A DNA stretch of 64,000 bases from B30-G6 sp963701385 (GTDB lineage Bacteria; Desulfobacterota; Desulfobacteria; Desulfobacterales; B30-G6): assembly GCA_963701385.1 (NCBI GenBank), contig CAVOZW010000005.1, forward strand, positions 62,001 through 126,000. The letters are read 5' to 3'. Under the pieces are notes generated by a model. It ran no database searches. It had not been told where the DNA came from and saw only the letters and a list, made by a program, of their open reading frames with translations. Of this stretch, positions 52,126-59,545 are shown piece after piece (the stretch's first letter is position 1; the number at the start of each line of letters is the position of its first letter). A program made the position numbers and the translations under genes.

Positions 52126-53586
52126 ATGATACTGGCCAATTCAATTGAAAAACAATCCGTTCTGTTTCGCGTACTCACCGATGACCAGGTGGCTGAAATC
52201 AAGCGCGCCAGCTATGATGTCATGGCCAAGGTTGGTTTCAAAGTACTTCATCATGACGCCCGGAAAATGCTCAGACAAGCCGGATGCCACGTCAAAGACG
52301 AACGTGTGCACGTTCCTGAACATGTGGTCAACGCATGTCTGGGTACCACACCTAAGGGATACACGATTTACAGCCGCGATGGTCGCCGTGCCATGGAGGT
52401 GGAGGGACGTAAAAGCTATTTTGGCACATCCACGGCAAGCCCCAACACAATGGATGCCCTGACAGGAGAAATTCACCCCACGTATGTAACGGATATCGCC
52501 AACGGTGCCAAGGTGGCCGATGCCATGGAACACATCGACTGGGTGATGCCCATGGGATCGGTTCAGGATGTTCCACCGACCGTAGCTGACTTATATGAAT
52601 TCGAGGCGGTCGTCACCAATACCACCAAGCCGATTGTGTTTATCGGTTATACACCCAAGGGCGTAGAGCTGGTGTATGAAATGGCGGCAGAAGTAGCCGG
52701 GGGGCTTGAAAACCTTCAGGAGCGCCCATTCCTGATTTTCTACCCTGAACCCATATCACCACTCGTTCATCCGGCCGATGTCATCGAAAGAATTTTTGTT
52801 TGTGCCGACTTGAATCTACCCCAAATGCAGGGTCCATCGATCCAGTTCGGGGCGACGGCCCCGGTAACGCTGGCCGGCGGAATCGTCCAGGGAACTGCCG
52901 AGGCGCTTATGTGCGTCGTACTGGCCCAACTCAGAAATCCAGGCTGCCCCTGTAGCATGGGATGCAATTTCGGCGTATTTGACATGTCTGCAGGTCTTTT
53001 ATCTCTGGCGTGCCCCGAAATGAGTCTGGCCCTGGCAGCTCAAGCAGAAGTAGCACTATCCTTTGGGTTGCCCACATGGGGCCTGGCCGGATCTACCGGT
53101 GCCAAGCTGATAGACGCCCAAGCTGGCGCCGAGTCTGCCTTTTCGATTCTGGCCCAGGGTCTTGGCGGTCTCAACCTGATCCACGACGTGGGCTACATTG
53201 ATAACGGAATGATTTGCTCGACAGCCCAGTTGGTTTTGGGCAATGAAAACATTGCCATGGCCAAACGCTTTATCCGTGGAATTGCCGTCAACCGTGATAC
53301 GCTGGCACGCGAAGTGATCGATAACGTTGGACCCGGCGGTCATTTCTTACAGGAAATGCATACCCTGAAACATTTTAAGGATGAGCTATGGGTACCAGGC
53401 TTGATGACACGAGCCCCACGCGAAACTTGGCAGCAGTCAGGTTCCAAAGATCTTGCAACCGTAATCCAGGAAAAACTGCAAGGAATTCTAGAGACCCATA
53501 AGACCCCTGAATTAGACGGCAAAGCCCTGTCGGCTATTCGAAAAATCAGAGAAAAAGGAGAAGCGCTACTGGCCAAAAAAGAATAA
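52126..53586 (+). CDS. MttB/COG5598-family corrinoid methyltransferase (non-pyrrolysine)
   Basis: 486 residues, normal MttB length, with no in-frame amber codon. Family regions: KVGFKVLHHDARKML near the N-terminus, FGATAPVTLAGGIVQGTAEAL, a GLAGSTGAKLIDAQAGAES core and VDNVGPGGHFLQEMHTL-like C-terminus. Pyrrolysine-free members include glycine betaine methyltransferase MtgB; the substrate here could be a betaine, proline betaine, carnitine or similar. It would pass the methyl group to a corrinoid protein not encoded in this window. AAGGAGG and a putative operator-promoter precede it. Confidence 0.88.
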   Translation: MILANSIEKQSVLFRVLTDDQVAEIKRASYDVMAKVGFKVLHHDARKMLRQAGCHVKDERVHVPEHVVNACLGTTPKGYTIYSRDGRRAMEVEGRKSYFGTSTASPNTMDALTGEIHPTYVTDIANGAKVADAMEHIDWVMPMGSVQDVPPTVADLYEFEAVVTNTTKPIVFIGYTPKGVELVYEMAAEVAGGLENLQERPFLIFYPEPISPLVHPADVIERIFVCADLNLPQMQGPSIQFGATAPVTLAGGIVQGTAEALMCVVLAQLRNPGCPCSMGCNFGVFDMSAGLLSLACPEMSLALAAQAEVALSFGLPTWGLAGSTGAKLIDAQAGAESAFSILAQGLGGLNLIHDVGYIDNGMICSTAQLVLGNENIAMAKRFIRGIAVNRDTLAREVIDNVGPGGHFLQEMHTLKHFKDELWVPGLMTRAPRETWQQSGSKDLATVIQEKLQGILETHKTPELDGKALSAIRKIREKGEALLAKKE

Positions 53587-53664
53587 GGTGTTTTGCTTTG
53601 CTTAAAAATGGTCTCAACTTGCTTGATGCCCTTCGGGTCGTGGAAAGATATCGTGCTTTGGACC

Positions 53665-55170
53665 TCAATTTTTTAGAAATGTCTCCTGAAGCTGGGCGAT
53701 GCATTCTTCTTCGGAGCCGCGCGCCACTTTTTTCCCATTATTCAGCATGGGATCCTTCAGTTCCGGGTAATATGCTTTTCTCTTTCCGGCCTCGGCCAAG
53801 ACTTTATGCCATCTGGAAAATGCATCCACATGCTGAAGGGTGTGATTCGCGTTTTTAGCGCCGCCTTTCTCTATGATTTCTCTAATCCCCGAAACCGCAT
53901 CAGGGTCTACCGGTACGTATAGCGGAACAACAAAATCATGCCGGGTCTTGAGCCAAATTCTTCTGGTGTTTCTTTCACGTTCACAGTCCTCGATAAATTT
54001 TTCGAGACTGAAAAAATTCAGGTTTCCCAGGGCACCCATGGCATGGCGCAGGATGTGTACACCATAGAGCCTTAGCGTATTCCTGGAAATTTCCGACTCC
54101 TCGACCGCCGCCGATATGTCGTTGATGATACTGGTGCTGCCTCCTGATTGTGCTGAAGGATACCCCGTTACCCACAGATTAAGCCGTGCCATGGCTGAAT
54201 TGATGAGTGGCTGTCCCGGATCGCTGTAATCGAGATCTCCACCCATACCCAGGACATCCGGAATTCCCCCATGAACACATCCGATACCCGGATGGATGGT
54301 CTGGGCTATCATCATCATAAACAACACCTGAGCGTGTATCTGGGTGAGCAAGGCTTCCGGGCTAGCCGGACCGGATGCCCCGGCAATCGTCAGGTCCAAC
54401 AGCAGCAAATTGTTGCCTACCCTAGCGCTTCGCATAAATGGCTCCACCATGTTGGGCATGACGGTCATGGATGTCATCAAGCTGGTGCCATCTATCCAAT
54501 CCCCCCTGCCACTAAAATAGGCGGCCTCGCGGTCTGACATATTTCGAGTGTACGTCATTTTGAGATCCGGGAAATGACGTTCCATTAATTGTGAACATTC
54601 AAAAACGGAAATCGATCTGTCGGTTGCCACAGGAATGGAAAAAATACCCAGTGTGTCGGTGTAGTCGGCAGCGGTTCTGACAATTTTTTCGAATTCTTCT
54701 TGATTGGCGGAAGCGAGGGAGTCACTGCCGGGACGAAGCAAAAAAGGTGGTGTGGCACCAGTGCCAAAAGCGTTTTCCCCTGGGTCCTCCGGCATATCCT
54801 TGGGTACCCTTTCCAGGCAGGATTCCAGGTAATCGGCCTTGATGGGAATAAAGAGCGCCTCATCACTTTCCGTATCGATGGCATCGACTGTTAGGAGAAG
54901 ATCCATCAATACAGGGCTGAATGCGACATTCATCCCTATTTCGGTCAATATTCTTTTGGCATTATGGTGAATCCGCCGATAGACCTGCTTCTCCATTGAA
55001 AGGGTATCCATATCCCGGATCCTTTCCCTGGCAATGTCCGCTTCGGGGCTTTTGGGATGCAGCGCAGCGACTTTTTGGTAGCAGTGCTTGGCACGCTGAA
55101 ACTCGTATTGCTTCTCCGAAGAAACGGCATCATCAAACAGCTTGATGAGTTTTTTATTTCGTTGTCTCAT
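53665..55170 (-). CDS. Divergent MttB-like methyltransferase with N-terminal helical extension
   Basis: 501 residues. Residues 1-60 form a TPR-like helical pair (EFQRAKHCYQKVAALHP). The rest is MttB-like but closest to the gene at 16319: FSGRGDW, SARVGNNLLLLDL, ARLNLWVTG, AQSGGSTS, GALGNLNFFS. An in-frame TAG lies five codons before the ATG but a TGA precedes it with no start between, so it is not a read-through pyrrolysine codon. It is encoded opposite to the first MttB gene and 126 bases downstream of the third. Reaction unknown. Confidence 0.72.
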   Translation of the reverse strand: MRQRNKKLIKLFDDAVSSEKQYEFQRAKHCYQKVAALHPKSPEADIARERIRDMDTLSMEKQVYRRIHHNAKRILTEIGMNVAFSPVLMDLLLTVDAIDTESDEALFIPIKADYLESCLERVPKDMPEDPGENAFGTGATPPFLLRPGSDSLASANQEEFEKIVRTAADYTDTLGIFSIPVATDRSISVFECSQLMERHFPDLKMTYTRNMSDREAAYFSGRGDWIDGTSLMTSMTVMPNMVEPFMRSARVGNNLLLLDLTIAGASGPASPEALLTQIHAQVLFMMMIAQTIHPGIGCVHGGIPDVLGMGGDLDYSDPGQPLINSAMARLNLWVTGYPSAQSGGSTSIINDISAAVEESEISRNTLRLYGVHILRHAMGALGNLNFFSLEKFIEDCERERNTRRIWLKTRHDFVVPLYVPVDPDAVSGIREIIEKGGAKNANHTLQHVDAFSRWHKVLAEAGKRKAYYPELKDPMLNNGKKVARGSEEECIAQLQETFLKN

Positions 55171-55296
55171 CAGTTGTTCGGACTATATGCATTTGGATGG
55201 GTGTATAGCGGCTCATATGCAAACACCTCACAATCAATCTGTTGTTGTTCCAGTATGCCAACAATTTTTTCATGGAAGGCATCCCGTTCTCAATTT

Positions 55297-56733
55297 CTAT
55301 TTCCAATGCGCTTGCATACGATCCAGTTCCTTAACGATTTCGGGAGCCAGGGCGGCCGGTTTATGGGCCATGGCCTCCTGGGTATGCTCGCTTAGCCGGT
55401 CTTCAAAGCTTTTAGAACCGGCCGCTTCCCATTCCTGACGGATCATGCGTTCAAACAACGTGGAGTATCGAACATTTCGGAAGTTATCCAGCGTGTGCTG
55501 CTCCATCAGGTAATTCCCGCCCGGTCCGACGGCATCGATGAGATCCAGTGCCATGCTGTCCTCGGTTACTGGCAAACCATTCATAAAATATTTTATATTA
55601 CCGAGAATTTCATTGACCAGTACCATGAAACCCGGAGAAACCACTGATCCGTGATCGATCCACGAACTGCAGTCATGCACCAAGCCGGAGCCGACGGTTG
55701 CGGCGGTCATGATCTGCTGGGTGGCTTCTGCAGCGGCCTGGGCATCCGGGAATTTAGCATCGGTTGCGCCAGCGGTGCCATAGAAGGGAATCTTCCAGTG
55801 CTGGGCCAGTTGGGCTAGGGCTCCCACCATGATGCTCATCTCGGTCGCACCGTATGAAAACACCGTGGTCTTCATATCCATGACGGTAACAAAGGCGCCG
55901 AACACGAAAGGCGCCCCGGGGGCAATGGCCTGGGCCAAAACCGCACCACTGATCGATTCGGCTGCCCCCTGAATAATCGCGCCTGCCAAGGTGGCTGGGG
56001 CCGTTCCACAGGCCTGGACACAAGGAAAATTGATCAACGGAATGTTGTTTTCCACGGAATATATCATCTTGTCCACTGCAGGACCATAGTATAGTAATGG
56101 AGAAATAGGCTCGGAATAATGAGCCACGATGGGTGCTTTGTCAAAATTTTCCTTTCCGCCGCAAATCAGCAGCGCCATCTCATAGATGTCGCGCATGCTG
56201 TTGGCGTCTTTACAGCAGACGACAAGCGGCTTTTCACAATATGTGAGGGTCTGACGAGCAATAACCCGATCGGCGATGTCTGCCGGTTGATCGGCAGCCA
56301 TACCAATCGTCATGACCCAGTCGAAGTTGGGACAATAATCGGCCACCGTGGCAGATATTCGACAATGATCGCTGGTAAAACGCATGCGCTCATTGGTGAC
56401 GGGATCCAGATAATCAATACAATCGACACTGGGGCCGAACCAGCTCTTGTCACCTTCAAGGGCCACTGCACGTTCACCCCTACGGTTGCCCAATACCAGA
56501 CGTGAAGGTGTCTTCCGAATGGCGTCTTCTAAAAGCCATCCTGGAATTCGGACCCGGTCCCCCACTACCCTGGCACCGGCGCCGGCGAGGATTTCGAGTG
56601 CTTTGGGATGTGCAATTTGCACACCGGTGCGTTCCAGTACCTCAAAAATGGCCATTTCAATTTTTTTTAGCTGTTCATCACTGAGGATACGAAGTTTGGG
56701 TTTGAAGAATAATTCGTCGGTGGTGATGCCCAT
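55297..56733 (-). CDS. MttB/COG5598-family corrinoid methyltransferase (non-pyrrolysine)
   Basis: 478 residues, normal length, no amber codon. ERTGVQIAHPKALEIL, the ACGTAPATLAGAIIQGAAES core, AGATDAKFPDAQAAAEATQQ, GSGLVHDCSSWIDHG and VGPGGNYLMEQHTLDNFR match the family well. It is distinct from the protein at 52126, so the locus probably handles more than one methylated substrate or successive steps. AAAGGAGC lies upstream. RpiR-type regulator encoded next, on the same strand and upstream. Confidence 0.87.
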   Translation of the reverse strand: MGITTDELFFKPKLRILSDEQLKKIEMAIFEVLERTGVQIAHPKALEILAGAGARVVGDRVRIPGWLLEDAIRKTPSRLVLGNRRGERAVALEGDKSWFGPSVDCIDYLDPVTNERMRFTSDHCRISATVADYCPNFDWVMTIGMAADQPADIADRVIARQTLTYCEKPLVVCCKDANSMRDIYEMALLICGGKENFDKAPIVAHYSEPISPLLYYGPAVDKMIYSVENNIPLINFPCVQACGTAPATLAGAIIQGAAESISGAVLAQAIAPGAPFVFGAFVTVMDMKTTVFSYGATEMSIMVGALAQLAQHWKIPFYGTAGATDAKFPDAQAAAEATQQIMTAATVGSGLVHDCSSWIDHGSVVSPGFMVLVNEILGNIKYFMNGLPVTEDSMALDLIDAVGPGGNYLMEQHTLDNFRNVRYSTLFERMIRQEWEAAGSKSFEDRLSEHTQEAMAHKPAALAPEIVKELDRMQAHWK

Positions 56734-56855
56734 ATCTTGCTCCTTTGGTTAAAGGTTAGCAGTTGAAGATGAACTTTTTTTCCGTCTCTTACGAAAGTGT
56801 TTCTTGGTTAGCGGCATTGGATAACAGTGAATTTGGAATGTCTCTCTTCCCCACT

Positions 56856-57749
56856 TCATTGCGCACTATCAGGCTCCTTCTTGAGCAGATTAAACAGTAC
56901 ATCATTTTCACGGTATATTTGTTCTAGTGTCTCCTGGTGACGCTCGAGTTGCTTGCCTCTGCGGCTGGCAAGTTCCTGCACCAAGTAGTTGATGATACAT
57001 GAAATGGTTGTTGGGTTCCCGATGAAGGGGATATTTTTCGTCGGCGCCACCAGCGGCAGATGGGCAAATTGCGTCAGGGGGCAAAGGGCACTGTCTGCAA
57101 TAACCAGCAGTTGATATCCCAGGCGTCGCACCACTTTGGCCAGCTTGATCAATTCGTTGGGGTAACGGGTTGTGGCGATGATTACGATCAGGCTATCGGA
57201 AGGGGCGTTTGTAAGCCAGTCGATCGCCGCACTGTCACTGCCGTTTAGGATGTGTATCCCTTTGCGCACCTTGGTCAGAGACCACCCCAAATAATATGCA
57301 AACGTATAAGACAGGCGGGATCCGATGACGTATACCCAGGGGCTCTCAGCAATCGCTTCCACGAACGCGTCCATGATATTCATATCGACCGATTCGTAGA
57401 ACTGTTTTAAATTGTTCATCTCGTCAAAAATGACTCTGTACAAGCGGTTGGTTCCCGGTGCTTTCATCGCCGGAAGATCGACTCTGTCCTGTAAGGTCAA
57501 CCCGCTGTCGACATAATCCCGCAGCGCCTGAAGGAATTCACCATATCCACCGTAGCCCAGCTGACTGACAAATCTGACAACGGTGGCTTCACTAACGTCA
57601 CAGGTTTCGGATAGCTCACGGGTGGTCATGAAAACCGCCTTACGGGGATTTTGCATGATATATTTTCCGATAATCCGCCCTTTAGGCGTCAAGAACGCCA
57701 GATCCGTCATGATGCGCTTGATGACTGTCAATGATTGGTTTTCTTTCAT
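56856..57749 (-). CDS. RpiR/MurR-family transcriptional regulator
   Basis: 297 residues. The N-terminal HTH_6 domain (LTVIKRIMTDLAFLTPKGRII, then SEATVVRFVSQLGYGGYGEF) is followed by a SIS domain (WVYVIGSRLSYTFAYYLGWS, SLIVIIATTRYPNELIKLAK), which normally binds a phosphosugar but in this class may bind other effectors. It lies between the MttB genes and the divergent sox operon, so it is the natural regulator of both. Two inverted repeats lie just upstream of its start. Confidence 0.9.
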   Translation of the reverse strand: MKENQSLTVIKRIMTDLAFLTPKGRIIGKYIMQNPRKAVFMTTRELSETCDVSEATVVRFVSQLGYGGYGEFLQALRDYVDSGLTLQDRVDLPAMKAPGTNRLYRVIFDEMNNLKQFYESVDMNIMDAFVEAIAESPWVYVIGSRLSYTFAYYLGWSLTKVRKGIHILNGSDSAAIDWLTNAPSDSLIVIIATTRYPNELIKLAKVVRRLGYQLLVIADSALCPLTQFAHLPLVAPTKNIPFIGNPTTISCIINYLVQELASRRGKQLERHQETLEQIYRENDVLFNLLKKEPDSAQ

Positions 57750-57755
57750 GTTTTA

Positions 57756-57788
57756 TTGTTCTGCTGAACAATTGAAAGGGATCTTTCA
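57756..57788. promoter_or_regulatory. Two adjacent 6-4-6 inverted repeats, candidate RpiR operators
   Basis: TTGTTC-TGCT-GAACAA (57756-57771) and TGAAAG-GGAT-CTTTCA (57773-57788) sit side by side in the divergent region, starting 6 bases upstream of the RpiR-gene ATG. Same arm and spacer lengths, different sequences. Position fits autoregulation and control of soxB. Confidence 0.5.
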
Positions 57789-57892
57789 TTTTAGGAACAA
57801 GCCCCAACCTATAAGATATAATTATAAATAATCATACACAATAAGTGATGTCAATGGATTTTGAAATTATTAATGCAAATTTTCTTTTTTTC

Positions 57893-57920
57893 TTGACATG
57901 TTTTCTTACATTGGCATAGT
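57893..57920 (+). promoter_or_regulatory. Promoter candidate of the sox operon
   Basis: TTGACA (57893-57898), 16-base spacer, CATAGT (57915-57920), about 80 bases before the soxB ATG. The surrounding 150 bases are strongly AT-rich. Confidence 0.5.
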
Positions 57921-57996
57921 GCTAATAAATCTTTCATTGTTCAGCACCACAACAGCCCATCGTAATACGACGCGACACCTTAAAGGAGAACAGATC

Positions 57997-59220
57997 ATGC
58001 TTTTCAAATATAGCCCCCTGTGGGGAAAGCGGCCTCGGTTGAAATCCAACTATGAGGCGGTGATCATTGGCGGCGGGTTGCATGGACTTGCCACGGCCTA
58101 TTACCTGGCCAGGGATCATGGTCTGACTGACGTCGCAATCATCGAAAAACGATACATCGGGTATGGTGCTGCCGGCAGGAACACTGCCATCGTGCGCGCG
58201 AACCAGCGAACTCAGTACAATGTCCCTTTCTATAAGGAGGCCCTCGACCTCTGGCCGGTGCTAACCAAAGAACTCAATTTTAATTTGATGTTCAACAACT
58301 GTGGAAATCTGAACCTGATGCATAGTGAGGCCGCCATGAAAGCTGCCCGGATGACGATCGCCACAGCCCAGTTTCACGGTGTAGAGAGCCACTTGATTGA
58401 TGCCAAGCAGGCCAAAGAGATGGTTCCGGCATTGAACATCTCGGAGGATATTACCTTTCCGATACAGGGTGCCATGTATCACCCTCCTGGAGGTATTGTT
58501 CGCCATGACGCTGTCGTATGGGGTTTGGCCAAGGGGTGTACGAAACAGGGCGTCCAGATCCATCAGAACACAGAGGCCACGGCCATCCACACCGATGGCG
58601 GAAAAATAACCGGGGTCGCCACCAGCCGCGGTACCATCCATACTCCCCGGGTCCTGGTCTCCGCCGGCGGATACAGCGCGGGTATCATCTATCACATGCT
58701 GGGTATCAAACTTCCCATCAGCGTATTGACCATCCAGGCCATGGTCACACAACCCCTGAAACCCTTGCTCAATCATGTGGTATCATCCGGCGCCTACCAC
58801 TGCTATGCCAACCAGACCCTGAAGGGTGAAATTGCCACCGGTGCCCACATGGACCCGTGGCCCAATTACACAACCCAAAACACAGCCCACTATATAAAAC
58901 ATCAGGCAGAAGCCCTGTCGGACTGGTTGCCCTGCCTGCGGGGTGTGAGATTCATGCGTATCTGGGGCGGCTTGGCTGACATGACCCCGGACATGGCACC
59001 GATTCTGGATGGCAACGACCCTGTCGAGGGTTTTTACATGGACTGCGGTTGGGGGTATTTCGGGTTTAAATCCTGTTCAGCCGCTGGGAAATACATGGCC
59101 CAGTACCTGGCAACCGATTGTTGCCCCGACATGCTCAAACCGTTTAATCTGCGTCGATATGAAAATCACCAACTGATGGGCGAAACAGCGGCCCTGGTCA
59201 GTTATACACCAGACAATTGA
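57997..59220 (+). CDS. soxB: Sarcosine oxidase beta subunit-like FAD protein
   Basis: About 407 residues from the ATG at 57997 (AAAGGAG upstream; the frame opens at 57898). FAD loop VIIGGGLHGLATAYYLA, GRNTAIVRANQRTQYNVPFYKEALDLW, IYHMLGIKLPISVLTIQAM, and C-terminal GLADMTPDMAPILDG and DCGWGYFGFKSCSAAGKYMA, all of SoxB type. In heterotetrameric sarcosine oxidases this subunit holds FAD and FMN and oxidises the N-methyl group. First gene of soxBDAG. Confidence 0.9.
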   Translation: MLFKYSPLWGKRPRLKSNYEAVIIGGGLHGLATAYYLARDHGLTDVAIIEKRYIGYGAAGRNTAIVRANQRTQYNVPFYKEALDLWPVLTKELNFNLMFNNCGNLNLMHSEAAMKAARMTIATAQFHGVESHLIDAKQAKEMVPALNISEDITFPIQGAMYHPPGGIVRHDAVVWGLAKGCTKQGVQIHQNTEATAIHTDGGKITGVATSRGTIHTPRVLVSAGGYSAGIIYHMLGIKLPISVLTIQAMVTQPLKPLLNHVVSSGAYHCYANQTLKGEIATGAHMDPWPNYTTQNTAHYIKHQAEALSDWLPCLRGVRFMRIWGGLADMTPDMAPILDGNDPVEGFYMDCGWGYFGFKSCSAAGKYMAQYLATDCCPDMLKPFNLRRYENHQLMGETAALVSYTPDN

Positions 59221-59284
59221 TGGGCCTGGCAAAAAAATGGCGTACACAAAATTCCGACTCAATTTGAATACAGGAGGAATAACA

Positions 59285-59545
59285 ATGGCTTTAACCCTCA
59301 CCTGCCCCATCTGCGGCAAGCGCAATGGATATGAATTTCGTTATGGTGGAGAGGATAAAGGACCCCGTCCAGACGAAGAAGGGCTAACCCCTGAAGCATG
59401 GTGTAATTATGTTCACATGAACACATGCACGGCAGGGGTTCAAAAAGAGTGGTGGTTTCACCGCGATGGATGTGGATCATGGTTCAGCACCTATCGTAAC
59501 ACCATCAGCAACCTTGAAGTGGCTCCACCGGAGGACAGCAAATGA
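59285..59545 (+). CDS. soxD: Sarcosine oxidase delta subunit
   Basis: 86 residues. CPICGKRNGYEF gives the N-terminal CxxC, followed by YGGEDKGPRPDE and the conserved WWFHRDGCGSWFSTYRNT. The cysteines and histidines hold zinc in known delta subunits. CAGGAGGA lies before the ATG at 59285. It overlaps soxA by four bases (ATGA), as in other sox operons. Confidence 0.92.
   Translation: MALTLTCPICGKRNGYEFRYGGEDKGPRPDEEGLTPEAWCNYVHMNTCTAGVQKEWWFHRDGCGSWFSTYRNTISNLEVAPPEDSK

Noticed and set aside
55156..55170. In-frame TAG just before the ATG of the 53665-55170 MttB-like gene, possible pyrrolysine read-through
   Set aside because: An in-frame TGA lies ten codons upstream of the TAG with no start codon between them, and the protein is complete from the downstream ATG. 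None of the MttB-like genes here has an internal amber codon.
57898..57996. Longer soxB start at 57898
   Set aside because: The extension overlaps the candidate promoter, lacks a ribosome site and adds residues not found in SoxB; ATG 57997 has AAAGGAG.
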